Shown piece by piece: positions 50,894-63,000 of a DNA stretch of 64,000 bases. Both the position numbers and the translations under genes were made by a program. The notes under the pieces were generated by a model, which was not told the DNA's origin, ran no database searches, and worked only from the letters and a program-made list of their open reading frames with translations. Numbering within the stretch: position 1 is the first letter of the stretch; each line of letters begins with the position of its first letter. The stretch comes from Amblyornis subalaris (taxonomy: Eukaryota; Chordata; Aves; Passeriformes; Ptilonorhynchidae). Location of the stretch: positions 19,791,183-19,855,182 of the forward strand of contig JACAXG010000002.1 in the NCBI GenBank assembly GCA_018881555.1, read 5' to 3'.

Positions 50894-51006
50894 CTGAAAA
50901 TGCATGTGCATCTGAGACCTGAGATGTTTATATAACCCTGGCTCTTTAGTTTCATTTCCTCCAGGGAGACTGTGGCCAAAATTCCAGCTGGAATTTGAAA
51001 AGTGAA
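50894..51006 (-). CDS. Candidate internal exon, unidentified protein
   Basis: A strong acceptor (AACATACTTTTTTTCAG) is followed by 113 bases open for 37 codons in phase 0 to 2, ending at donor TTTTCAG|GTGGGG. The peptide begins FTFQIPAGILATVSLEEMKL and ends with CTCIF before the split arginine codon. Its end phase matches the exon at 50730-50791, only about 100 bases away, so the intron between them would be unusually short for a vertebrate but allowed. Confidence 0.25.
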
Positions 51007-53461
51007 CTGAAAAAAAGTATGTTTAGTGCAAGTTTGTAAAACCACCAACTTAGCAGTTTGATAAATCACTCACTAATACATGGCTAAAGAAACAGTGAAA
51101 ATTCTTTAAATACTGACTTTATTCATAGCAAACACATAGTTATTTGCAGTCATTCTTGCATCCTGGACTGAAATAGTCCGTAGATGGATGACCCAGCTGT
51201 AGTCTGCATTTTCTAAGTTCCCCAAAACATCCTTNTGTCAACACCGTCCATGGGCTCTGATGCAGCTGGGATGGATGGAGCTCTCTTTTAGCCACAATGC
51301 TCTAACATCAAGGGTGTGGGAAACCACTCTTCCTGAGACAAGGCAAAAATAGCTTTTATGGGCCAAAGCATACCTTTCTTGGCACTGTGTGGAATGACAC
51401 AGCCTGCATGACAGTGAAACAGTTAATATCACAGAAACAAATTCTTTGCCACTCTAGCTTGCACATGTAATCACCTCCCCATCTTCTAGGGGCTCTCCTC
51501 ACGANTGACAGTAGCTGTTGCATAGCTGATTCAAATCTCTCAGAATCCCATTATCTGCAGTCTCATTGTAACTGCAGAAGTTATTTCCAATAAAATAATT
51601 CTTTTATTAATGAAATCTAGCATTACTGCACTATAAAATTTGAGCATATACCTATGTCTCATTCACTGCAATAGCAGTCATCATCTTTAACAATTACATA
51701 GAAGAATGTGAGTTTCGATTATAAGGCATCTCAGTAAAAATAGAACATGTAGCTAAATGCAGCTAGTTAAGTGATAGGAAATAGTGTGATTATAGGGAGA
51801 AAAGAGCCTGTTCTTTGCTATGTAATTCTTTTTTGCCTTTCAAATTGCACTCTAGATAGCATCTCAAGCAATATGAAGATGACCTTTGTCACTTCTCCTT
51901 TCACTCTTATAATCACTGCTGTGGATACTCAGCCCTTGCACATGACATGGTCTAATGCAGTTTTATTCCTCGTTTTTGCTGTGTTTCTCTGGACAATGTA
52001 AGGAGGAAACCTGAGGCAAATCATGTGAAATCAATCAAAGCGCTTGTGTAAATGTATTAGTCTTCAGTGTTTATATTGATTTTAACAAATGACTGGCATT
52101 TGTTATGTAGCCAAATGTGCTGTTGTTCCATCAGGGGCTCATAGTCTTATTNAGCTAAATCAACAAAATGTATTGTTTTAGGGAGTGCTGGGTTTCTTTG
52201 AGGATTAAGAAACCCCAATACATTTCAACATATTCTGGAGTGACAAATGCAGATAGATAGCAACTATAGTAGCAGAAAACTCCCCTGAGAAGCACCAGGG
52301 CCCACACCCACTAAGGAAGGTTGGTGTCTCTTTCTGGGCCTGGAATTTCAGTTGTGATTTCAAAGCCTCTAGTGGGATGAAACAGAGCCATCGCTTAGAT
52401 GCAACTGGGCTCACCAAAGTTGGTAAAAGACCAGAGATCCGTCTCTGCTTGAGGCAAAGTGGGAATTGGAGCCAGAAGCCATTCCCTGAGCATAAAAGCC
52501 ATGCATGTAAGTCGGTGTGATGGACTCACTCTTTTCCTTGAAAATCTGGCAAGTGGCTGTGGTGTCATCCTTTCCCTAACACATCATAGTTTGACCACGT
52601 GCATGGAGAGGACAACCTGGCTTTCACACAGTAGAGGGATCCATCAAAGTTTTGATTTATTTATAAAATACTCAAAATAAATAGCTGTGGATGGAAGACA
52701 GATGCTAACCTTAAACAAATTAGTATTACAGTTAACAAGAAACATCCTAGATTTTTTCTAATCCCATGCTAAGATAAAAACAAACACTTGAAGACAGGCC
52801 TGTGTGGCAAAATGGGCCATTCCTAACCATTACTATTGTACTTTACAGGGTGCTGAATATTAAATGCATATGAGGTCTGCCACAGTCTAGGCTTCAAAGC
52901 CAAACAATCATATTGTCATACATGAATTCATCTGGTAATTATACTTAATCGAAGACAGAAAATACACACATGCCATTACATGAAAACAAACATATACATG
53001 ACTTAAATCACCTCAGACACCACCCTGCCTGAAACTGGATACTATGACTGCAACANGTTTGAGCTTCCTCCTGGAGTGCTCGGAGCAGGAAGCCCAGCAC
53101 TGGTGATCTCACCCTGCTCTAAGCAAGTTGGGCTGTCTGTGGGGTGCACAGCGANGATCTCTGGAGATGAGAGGCTGGGCCAGGAGCAGCAGCAGAGCAG
53201 CACTGGGTTGATGCTGCAGCCTAGTTAATGAGTCTCCCCTGCCCTGGCAGCAGGCCAAGCTCTATGCTGTGCTGTTTTGCATGGTGGAGACAAGATTTTA
53301 TTGGTGCTTTTAAAGCCAATAGGAAAAAGAACATATGAATTAGCCAAGTAGAGACTTTCTGGGGTTGCAATTATACGAGAGGTAAAGCATTCAAGCAGCT
53401 GCAATGTAGCTGTAGCATGAGCAGGCCAAATTAGGATGTCATCANTATCGGTCTATGTTAC
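51007..53461. other. AT-rich stretch with a GC-richer patch
   Basis: The patch 53050-53290 is GC-richer, with CAG-type triplets (AGCAGCAGCAGAGCAGCAC). A 17-base minus-strand block at about 53002-53018 has a good acceptor but is too short to judge. No repeats are recognised. Confidence 0.4.
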
Positions 53462-53503
53462 CTGCTGGGCCAGCTTCTGCTCCCAGTTATGCCCATCTGA
53501 CCC
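53462..53503 (-). CDS. Candidate small internal exon
   Basis: The acceptor ATTTACCTGTACTTCCAG and the donor CAGCAG|GTAACA flank 42 bases, encoding GSDGHNWEQKLAQQ in phase 0 to 0. The peptide is polar and could extend a helix. The plus strand over the same bases also has an acceptor and donor pair (53487-53515), which shows how easily such signals arise and lowers confidence. Confidence 0.2.
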
Positions 53504-54670
53504 CTGGAAGTACAGGTAAATTTGACATACTCTTTACAAAATTAGTAAAATAACTCAGAACTCAATCAGCTCTGACTAGGATGAGTCTGTGCACATAAAT
53601 AATCTGTATTTTACATACCTAATAGAGAAGGGATTAGTGAATTCTTTCTAAAAGCTTGGCCTTGTCTTTGATGACAGGAAAAATGATCCAAGTCTNATTC
53701 ATCATCAAGTGTTTGACAGCCACACAAACCTGGAATAACTGNAATGTCTTTTGTCAGATTATTTCATATATATTTAAAAGTAGCTGAGAACCGAGATTTG
53801 ATTCACATTATTCAAGTGTTGGAGTAAGGCTTCTTTTGCTGTACACGCAGCTGCCTGCGATATGTATATACTGTGAAAGCAGCATGCTGGGCAGCAGCTG
53901 AAGGTGAATTCCGCGCTGTAAAGGCCAACCTGCTGCCCTGCCAAAAATGTTTGCGGTGGTGCTGCAAACATGTTTATCTTTCTAGCCATGTGTGCTTTCT
54001 GCTTCGTCCTTCAGCTCCTTCCTTACAGAGTGGATTCTTTCCTCCGCTTCCCGTGGTTAGTAGCCTTTTGCTTTTAATTGTTTTCATACCTGTAGCAGCA
54101 AAACTGCAAACTCCAGGTCCTAGTGTATTTGGTTTGATTTCTTTTCAACTGTATTAAAATGCTTTTTTTGTGTTTTCTTAGCACCTGGATTCATTTCTTC
54201 AGCCTGCTGCAGTGCTAGCATCACATTGCAGCTGGCTNCACAAAGCAGCTGAGATCAAAGGAGTCACTAATTTAACACAGAGCTGCAGTGATGGCAGCCC
54301 CCCTTGCTGGGTGCTTGTTGAGAACCTGCACGTGTAATAAAGTTGTTACGCACGTATCCTCCCCTGNGCTATAAATCCTTAAACTTGGCCACTGAGTTCA
54401 CTAAAATTTGTGCTTGTGGTTTTCTTGGTCTTGCCTGTATCCCAAAGATAGACAGATGCATTGGAGCTCACAGGGTTTGTGTGTCCTTGCACCATAGGCT
54501 GGGAATTAGTGGTTATTGTGTTTCTGTCCTTCTCTATGGATAATCCCATGTGTTTGCTCAGTCTCAGAAGCTGTGGTAGCTTTAACCCTTTCTCTGTCTT
54601 TATTATTTGGAGGTATTTCTCAAGCTATCTATGTCTTATCTCTCATAGAAGCTAAAATCACACCTCTTAC
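53504..54670. other. Gap between candidate exons, nothing recognised
   Basis: This is mixed AT-rich sequence. A minus-strand donor-like site near 53619 (ATTAG|GTATGT) has no phase-compatible open block. No repeats are recognised. Confidence 0.35.
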
Positions 54671-54720
54671 CATCTTAATAGGAACCTCACAAAGATGGAG
54701 TTCCAGAGTTTCTAGCTGTG
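54671..54720 (-). CDS. Candidate internal exon, leucine-rich helix
   Basis: The acceptor AAAGGGATAATTTTGCAG and a strong donor AAGATG|GTAAGA flank 50 bases. One of three frames is open, in phase 1 to 0, encoding QLETLELHLCEVPIKM with coiled-coil-like leucine spacing. It would be the most upstream exon found; the 5' end of the gene model is not seen. The pyrimidine tract is interrupted by A, so confidence is low. Confidence 0.2.
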
Positions 54721-54967
54721 CTGCAAAATTATCCCTTTCCTCTTTTTTTTTTCTAATAATATAAGAATATTTATCTTGTTAAAAATGAAATGCCCAAGAG
54801 TTTAGTGTATCAGTAACAACTTCACTTTCTTTAATANTGTCCTGAGATTTGTTTCATTAGTTGTTCCCCTGGCAAAATTTTCCATGTAATAGACTAACCA
54901 TGTTCCTGAAATACATTTTCCTCCCTTGCCATTTTCCCCCTCAATATGATAGTGAAAACCAGCCAGC

Positions 54968-54984
54968 AAAAAAAAAAAAAAAAA
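54968..54984 (+). repeat. A17 homopolymer
   Basis: Seventeen A in a row. I see no retrocopy body upstream that would make it a poly(A) tail. Confidence 0.85.
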
Positions 54985-55551
54985 TCATCTCTTTGCAAGT
55001 CAGTACAACAGCAACAAAATAGCTCCATGTTTATTAGCTTGTCATTATCTCTCATGGTCAGCTGTGTATATAGAATTAAGACTTTCTTGCACTTCTTCTA
55101 TTNTGCAAAATATACACATGTGGATTCCACAGGGATCAGTCTCTGCAGGTTGGTTTGCTCTGGTTCNGCTATGTTTACACCTCTTAATCCCTTCGGTGAG
55201 AGTCACTCTAACTGTTCATACCACATCTGAGATATTGCAGATACTTCATGCTGTGCAACAGCAGAGGAGAGCAGGTTTATAAATATTTGCTCTATATTAA
55301 AAGGTGCTTCAGCAAATGTTGCAGCACTGCACACAGCCTGACTTCTGGGATCCTTCTCAGGAGCAGTTCCATGCTGCAAAACGTGTTCTCTCTTGAGTAC
55401 TACAGATGTTTTAAGATACAGCCAGAATTCAGCAAAGTGAAAAGATTTCCAAGAAAGAATGTCAATATATAAAAGAGGAGAGAAAGTGAGGACAATTAAA
55501 CTTAAATGCTTCAGGTCAAGGGTCACATTTGCAGAGTTAGGCCACTCAATA

Positions 55552-55588
55552 TTAGATTTAGATTTAGATTTATTAGATTTTATTTAGG
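55552..55588 (+). repeat. TTAGAT hexamer repeat
   Basis: Three perfect TTAGAT units are followed by degenerate T-rich copies. It is a short low-complexity repeat. Confidence 0.7.
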
Positions 55589-56084
55589 ATTTGCTGTATT
55601 TTTTTCAGGAAATGGAATTTTTTTTTTCATTATATTTGGATGGTCTAACAATTACCTGCAAGTTTCTGTAAGATCAGAGAATCAAAGAAGCTGTAGTCAG
55701 TATTTAGTGGATGAATTTATAAACATCTCTTGCGATTGGAGCTTCACCCAATAATTTACTTGACAAGTCATTGCTAGGCAAGATATAGTTTTTGTTGATG
55801 CAGGAAATTCCCTACTCTCTTGTGATAGAAAGCTATACATGCTATTGTTCCCTGTAATAGTAGGATGAACAACCACAGGAAACAGAAGATACTGACATGG
55901 AAAATGCACCTTTTTCCTAGTATTCATTTTTCTAGACTGTGGTCAGAAATTAAATTTATAGTTGTATCATTATTGCAAAACTTTCATTTGGGAAACTTTG
56001 TGCTGGTGAGATCCTAAAACAACAGCTCTGGAGCTGCTGCAGATGGAAAAAAAAAAGTCTGATCTATTCTCCTATGACTACTCA

Positions 56085-56113
56085 GCTTATTCTGAGATTC
56101 TGTGATTCTGTGT
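56085..56113 (+). mobile_element. Possible CR1 3' tail remnant
   Basis: Two adjacent octamer-like units (GATTCTGTGATTCTGTG) follow a short AT-rich lead-in. This resembles the terminal repeat of CR1 elements, but upstream CR1 text is not recognisable, so it may be chance. Confidence 0.3.
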
Positions 56114-56761
56114 GAGTATACTCAAAATTTTAAAAGACATCATCTAAGTGCAGGGGCCCTTGAACTTATGTTCCAGGCTCAGTTATCAGTCTGAATGTGC
56201 TAAGGCCACTGTGTCCTCATAAAAGAAGAAAATTCTTCATGGGCTACGGCTAGACCTGAGAAAATATATCAAAGGTGAAGCCTTTACAATTTTTTTTCTA
56301 TCTTCTCTGGAAAATGTCTTACAGGAAGATCAATGGCCTCTAAGTTCTTATTTTCAGGAGGAGAAATGATCTCTGATGTGTCTTGCTTGTCACAAGTAGA
56401 CTAAAAGAGTCTAAAGCTTTCAAAATCTCTCAGCTCTGTGGCCTGCCTTTTACAGGTTGTAAGCATTTGTTTCTTCCAGTTCATTGTCAAAATGTTTCTC
56501 ATGATACACATTTCTTTTCTGAGCTGGGCTGTGTTGAAGAGAGTTATAAAGGGAGCTGCTCTAAATGACAGACAGGCCTGTCAGCCTCTGAAGTTCCCTA
56601 CCATCACCATCTCTTTGCTGGCTCAGAGATGGTGGCAGAGAGTTGCTCTTCTTGGGCATATACAGCCTAATGACATGTCAGCTCTGCTCTTCTGTCTCTT
56701 ACCACCTTGTGCACAATGGCTGAAGGTTTAGTCATAAGTCATTTACCATCAGTTTTGGCTA
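56114..56761. other. Flank of a CR1 insertion, nothing recognised
   Basis: The short open frames on the plus strand (56383-56568 and 56438-56731) look random. No repeat is recognised before the CR1 begins. Confidence 0.35.
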
Positions 56762-57545
56762 ACCAGAGAGGTCCCAGATGACTGAAGGTCAGTCNGTGTG
56801 ATGCTCATCTACAAGAAGGGCAGGAAGGAGGATGTGGGGAACTACGGACCTGTCAGCTTGACCTCAGTTCTGGATAAGGTCATNGAGCACATCATCTTGA
56901 GTGCCATCATGTGGCACATGCACATGAGGCTCAGCCAGTGCGAGTTTGTGAAAGGCAGGTCCTGCTTGACCAACCTGATCTTCTGTGACAGGGTGACCCA
57001 CTTAGTGGGTGAGGGAAAAGCTGTGGATATAGTGNGGCCAGCAGGACCAGAGCAGTGATGGTCTCCCTGCACTTGGCACTGGTGAGGATGCACCTCAAAT
57101 CCTGTGTCCAGTTTTGGGCCCCTCACTACAGGAAAGACATTGAGGTGCAGGCAAGGGCAACAAAACTGGAGCACAAGTCTTATGAGGAAAGCCAAGGGAG
57201 CTGGGGTTATATATCTAGGAGAAAAGGAGGCTCAGGGGAGAACTTATTACTACCTGAAAGTAGGTTGTAGTAAGGTGGGGGTTGGTCTCTTCTCCCAAGT
57301 ACCAAGCGATGTGACAAAAGGAAATGGCCTTAAGCTGTGCTACGGGGGGTTTAGATTGGAGACTAGGAAAAATTTCTCCACCAAAAGTGTTGTCAGGCAT
57401 TGGAGCAGGGTGCCCAAGGAAGTGGTGCAGTCACCATCCCTGGAGGTATTTGAAAGACGTGTAGATGTGGTGAACATGGCAGTGCTGGGCTAATGGCTAG
57501 ACTCGATGCTCTTAGAGATCTTTTCCAACTCTATGATTCTATAAA
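56762..57545 (+). mobile_element. CR1 LINE, 5'-truncated and internally deleted
   Basis: The first part (to about 57035) encodes the N-terminal side of the CR1 reverse transcriptase in one frame: LIYKKGRKEDVGNYGPVSLT, then a VKGRSCLTNLIFCDRVTHLV-like stretch. The second part (from about 57037) jumps to the region around SSFGPLTT, then VGLFSQVPSDVTKGNGL and NFSTKSVVRHWSRVPKEVVQ, which is the ORF2 C-terminus. The catalytic palm between them is missing. The 3' end has AACTCTATGATTCTATAAAT, a fairly intact octamer tail. The element is dead, but its frames are well kept, so it is relatively young. Confidence 0.93.
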
Positions 57546-59749
57546 TCCTGCTCTGGCCTCAGACCCAGATCTCTCTCAGTTGTGGACAGAAACCACCAGC
57601 AGACCCTTTCCCTCCAGAGGGCAGAGGTGAGGTGTCCTGTGCACACTTCTTAAATCCCCAACAGACCCGAAAGCATTGTACTAAGGCACTCCACAGATCA
57701 AAAATGATGNGATTGGCTTCAGCTGATGTAGTCAGTGGCTGTGACTGGGAAGTCACCAAGCACTTCCTGAGCCACCAGTGGAATTTGGCAAATGTCTAAT
57801 GAAGTGATATTTGCTTTTAAAGTGTTAATAAAATGGCATTGGTAAATAAATGTGCACCTCTCCAAAGCTTTTCTATTTATATATATTTCAGGAAATATAT
57901 CTAGATCCTTCTCTGTGTATATGTTTATTTCAATTACTAAAATACTCGCTGTGATCATAACTGATAACTGTTTCGTTACCGTTCCAGATAATATAATGAA
58001 ATATATCAGTGGTTCAGTGGTTTGTGTATATTGTATGTGGGTGACATCAGTGGTTGTGAATAAGTCTCCTGCAGTTACCATAGAAACAGGATTTCCTCAA
58101 GTAGCACAGCAGAGTGGCGTGATGTTGAGTGGGGAGTTCTAACATTTAATTTTTAAATTAAACTGTACAGATAACCAGTAGGGAACAGCACAACCTCCAA
58201 TTTAAAATTTAAATTATGATGAGCTCTGTTTTTCTGTATTGAATGTCACCTCAGTGATACCTGACCTAGCAGCTAGCGAGATGTTATGATTTCTCAGTCT
58301 GCAAAGATGCAGGCTGACAAATATTTTTCATACTTGCAAAGCAGCCTATAGATAGACACCTGTGAAAAAGAGATCAGCTTTCCACACAGCAGTGCACTAG
58401 CATTACACATTTTGATATGGGCTTATTTCCGTATAAAATAATGTTTTATGTGTTAGTAACCAAAGTATTTTCAATTAACAATAAAATATAGCCTGTAGAT
58501 CAATATGAAGTATTTCTAGAATCTGATGTTAAGGCATATATCATATGAATGACAACGACTTTCAGGGCAAATGGGAGCTGCTTAGTGGATCACCATGGTA
58601 ACTGTGGTGATAGTATATACTTGACTAGAGTATTAGTTTTCTACACTCTAATCTATGGCCTGGTTTGAAGAATCATTGCATAATAATTTATTCTTTTAAT
58701 GAGGAAATAAAATTGATTGGTTTTGCAACCTTTCTCTCCAGCACAGCATCAGGTGTTTGCACTGTGTCAGAGAGATTACTAAAAACCAGGGTTCTTCATC
58801 TGAATTAAAAATCTCGAGGAATTGAAAAGCAAACATCACAGAGGAGTTTTTCTTTCTCCTCAGTTTTTCTAGTGAATCTCTGCTCCTTTAACCACATTAA
58901 TATCAGATGTGATTAGCATGAGGGCTAATCTGGAGAGAATTACAGCAGACATAACTACTTTTTTTCTTCCCTTCTTTTTTCTTTCCCCAGATTTGTCCTT
59001 TTTTCCGCTGTAATGAGAACTCTTGACCATTGAATTCAGGACTTGATCCTTAAATTCTTATTCCTTTCAGTAGCTGTAATAGGCATTATCCATGCTTGTT
59101 TACTTCTGGGACTTAAATACATCCTCAAAATGGAAGTCTGTATAAGNGGACAGCACACAATTTTCCCTCCCAGAATTGCAGGGCTTGAGTTATGACCAAA
59201 TGACGCTTTGGGGTTCTTCCTCCATGAGACAAATAGTAGAAAAAAGTGTTTCTCAGGTATAGAGTCACATTTGAATGCAAAATCACCTCTAAACTACCAA
59301 AATACATGAAAAGCCATTAAATTAAAATTATTTCATAGCCATGAAATGAAAATTCAGTCCTGCTTAAACTGTTTAGTGTTTATAGAAAACACAGTGGGTG
59401 GAAGACAAACTGTATGTTAAATAGGAAAGTCTAAGTTGCAAACACGGCATTATGGGGATGCTGTCCTTCACTTCAGCTGCTCTGCTCAAAAAGAGCTTGC
59501 TGGTTAGGAGATTGATCCAACCATGAGGAGGCACCCTTTAATTAAAAAGTTTCAGGAACCATATTGCTAATTTCTGTGAATCTTTCTGTGGTAAGGAAAA
59601 AACATTTTCTCCAAGACCCCCATCTGATTTTTTACATAATTGCATATCCCCCTTAAAAGCATATGCTTGCGATCAATCATTCCTCTCATTTGAAATCCCT
59701 AAGGAAATAGCTGGTTGTTGTCACTTATGAGCAACTTGACTTTACAATA
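57546..59749. other. AT-rich stretch with overlapping open frames
   Basis: Long frames overlap on opposite strands at 57719-58081 (minus, 120 codons) and 57852-58142 (plus, 96 codons). Neither has good flanking splice signals or a recognisable family. Overlap of this kind usually reflects low stop-codon density rather than coding. Confidence 0.4.
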
Positions 59750-60010
59750 TATCGCACGACTTCAGATCCCGTGCAACGCAGGTTCCTGCTCCTGGGAAGG
59801 TAAATAACCCTGACAGGCTGCGGGCTGNGGGTGGCCAGGCTGGGGACCAGCTCTGTGTGAGGTACCGGTGCCCTGGAACACTAGGAGCCACGAAGGAATG
59901 AGCAGAAACGAGGCAGCAGGAGTACAGTCCATCTACATAGGCGTGGGATTATCACCCCCTACTCCACACTCGGGAGACCATGGACAGATACAGCGTCTGG
60001 TTTTCAGCCC
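59750..60010. promoter_or_regulatory. Local CpG cluster, possible regulatory element
   Basis: About ten CpG sites lie within some 260 bases in an otherwise CpG-poor region, with higher GC and one N. It lies about 5 kb upstream of the most upstream minus-strand candidate exon, so it could be near a promoter for that model, but no core promoter motif is evident. Confidence 0.28.
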
Positions 60011-63000
60011 CCCTCAATATAAGATTACTGGGCAAGCTGGTGTGAGTTCATCAAGGGCTCCAAGCCAGATGGGACTGGCTCAGCCAGGGGCTCAGATGGC
60101 TCCAGAGGGGCTGGCAGCAGGCAGAAACCTAACTACAGGAAATGGAGATAAGAAAATTTCCTTAGGTCTCTGAGGCTGAAGCACATGCACGGAATCATCA
60201 AAAGGGTCTGATCTGGAGCTCAAGGGTCCCTTTCAATTTGTTCTACTTTTGCAGGAGGATCCTGTTCTTGCATTTCTTCCCATGTGGATCTTAGCTATGC
60301 AACAGTAATTTGAACTCTAAGAATAGCTGTATTTTGGTAAATGAAAGAAAAACAATTTTATAAAAGATTTCACATCTTTCTTACGTATTTGGAAAGACCT
60401 AATATTACATAAAATTGTTCCTTTATGGAATGAAGTTTAGTCCACTCTGTTACATGGAAAAGGAAAGTACATAAAATTCAGGTTTCCAGAATAAATAAAA
60501 ATATAGGTACACAAACTGGTTTCCTCCTTTTAGTTTTTCAAAAGCATTTCTCTTGAATCAGAATTTTATTTCACTCACATACTATTTATCTTAGAGGGAT
60601 AACAATGAAGTATCTACCATGTACTTTAAGTAGTAGNTGTTGAAAGAAATTGTACTAGTGCAGCCAGAATGCTGTTCCAGCAATATTGGCTTTTTAAAAC
60701 CTTCTCTAAAGTATCTCTCTTGCATTGTACTGAGGGCTGCAAATCCCGTTCAGAGAGAAGGACAGGTGGCAGCTGTCATTAGAAATTGGGATCAGGTGAA
60801 GTCAGCGCAAGCTTCTTATTCACACTGTTACTTTCCTATTCCTATCTTGCATATCCCATGACAAGTTTCAGCTGGGCTGTCTGCTGACTACACTTAATTA
60901 GTGAATTACACCTGACTCAGCCCCCATTTACCTTCACAAAGATCTTTCTACTCTTTTTTTGAGGTCTGGAGCAGATTTTACAGCTTCCCATATAGCTAGA
61001 GAGGAAAACTATATATTATGGTGAATTCATTCCAGGAAAAGCACTCTCTAGTGTAAGTTTTGGTACAGGCTTTTCCAGCTGGGCCCGCTAATCCATTTGA
61101 GGCCTCATAGTGAGCTTGTCATCAATAATGATTCAGAGAGAAGAAAGACATAGTGTGGGTAAGCCAGATGTGTGTGCCTTGTAGAGGTCAGCAAAGCCCA
61201 GGGTGGATCAGCAGGGGTGGAGGGGAAAAGATACCCTGGCAAACAGGGAGGGTCTGTTTTGTTGCAAGGGCATTTCTGCCAGTCCCCTTTGAAGACCATC
61301 AAAAGATCCCCAGTAGCCTCTGGAGCATACCCAGTATATAAATGAGGGTAAGAAGGACAAAAGAGTGAGTGACTATCTGAACTACTGACCCTTTGACCAT
61401 TGTACATATTTTAAGGCATTTCAAGAATTTCTTTGACTGATAATGAATGGCGTTATGAACACTGTGCTGGGCAATGTGGCTGAACATAGTACTGTGACTT
61501 GTAGGAAATGTAATAAGTCATAAATAAAAATCTTGCCAGTCTTTCAAGAAATATAAGGAAAATTGAATTCTAAAAAGAATTAGCTCTGCAATCTTTGATG
61601 CTCTAATGTGTTTTAACAATGTTATTGGCAGACAGAAATATCTAACCATCTTTGGAGTCTTAGAAATATTAATCGTGCCTTCTGATTGTGTCTGAAATAA
61701 TTTAATTACTTCAATTATACAAAAAATCCATGGAATGGTAATGCAAATCTCAATTCTTGGGCAAGCAACAAAGAAATACTCTTATTGATGTATCGATAAT
61801 CCGTGTTTTGTGCTGCTGCAGTTTAAAATGTCAAATGTGTATGAATGACTGCATTTATATTACAGACTTTATCTATTTTAATCCTTCCAAGCAAGTTTTT
61901 GATCATTTTAAATAGTTCTCTGTTTCATCATTCNTCTGTGCCATTCAGTTTCCCTTTCTTTAACCAAAAAAAATTTAGAGCTGTTTTTGGTCACTTCCAG
62001 TGTTCACAGGATCCTCTCATACTACTTTCCTTACAGTAGATGAAGGCAGAGATTACTCTAATTTCCACTCTATGGGCAAAACTTTCTATGTGGTAAATTT
62101 GTAAAGGACTAAATTTCTCTTTGAAGAAATATTATTCATATATTAGTTATTACCATTAAATCATGGGCTTTCAATATTTGAGACAAAATAGATACCTTTT
62201 TTTGGCTTGACCTATTAAAAATGTTTCGAGTCTGATAAATGCTACAGCAGTAGATTTATTTTTAATTATTTATATCATGCACTATCACGTTGTACCTTAT
62301 AACTGCTTTGCTTTGCTGCATTTTAATAGATTAAAATATCTTCTGGCACTGAATGCTCCTGTATTATGTGTTTGATGTAGGCTAAGGGCTTCCCATCTCA
62401 TGCCTTAAGACATTTGCCTCCTCAGTTGCCTTCCTATGAGTAATATATTTTAAGGTTCATGTGGCTTATTTAGTGTCCAGAGACAACTCTTTTACAAGTT
62501 TCTTATTCAAAGGTTGAATTTTAATAAACTATAACTTAGGTTGCAGAAGAACTTTCATTGCAAGTGTNCTTTTTCAGACAGCTATGGCTACTACTGAAAA
62601 AAACATGACTGGAGAATACTCAGATATGAAATAGCTTTTTAATTTCTGACAAAAAATATTCTAGGAGAGGGCCCGTTCAATAGAAGGCTCCTACAGATAA
62701 CAGTGATGGCTTAGGTACTTCCTGAAAATATTGGACCAGGAAAATTTTAAGTTAAGAATTAAGATTGTCCAGTAAGGAAGAAAACCAACAAGATGAGCCA
62801 TTTATACAATCAAATCAGATTAAATTCAAAATATGTGGGNTTTTTTTTTAAGATGGACTTTTGATAGTTGAAGCTGCAAACCAATAAAAATATATTTAGT
62901 GGAAAATTTCAGAAGGGGGGAATGACTGCTTGGTGGTTAGGTCCTACATTGAAGAGGAGGTGAAAGTCAATAAGCAAATGACTATAAATAATTCAATCTA

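Noticed and set aside
57719..58142. Overlapping open frames on both strands (120 and 96 codons)
   Set aside because: Overlap on both strands with no splice signals suggests a stop-poor stretch rather than a gene.
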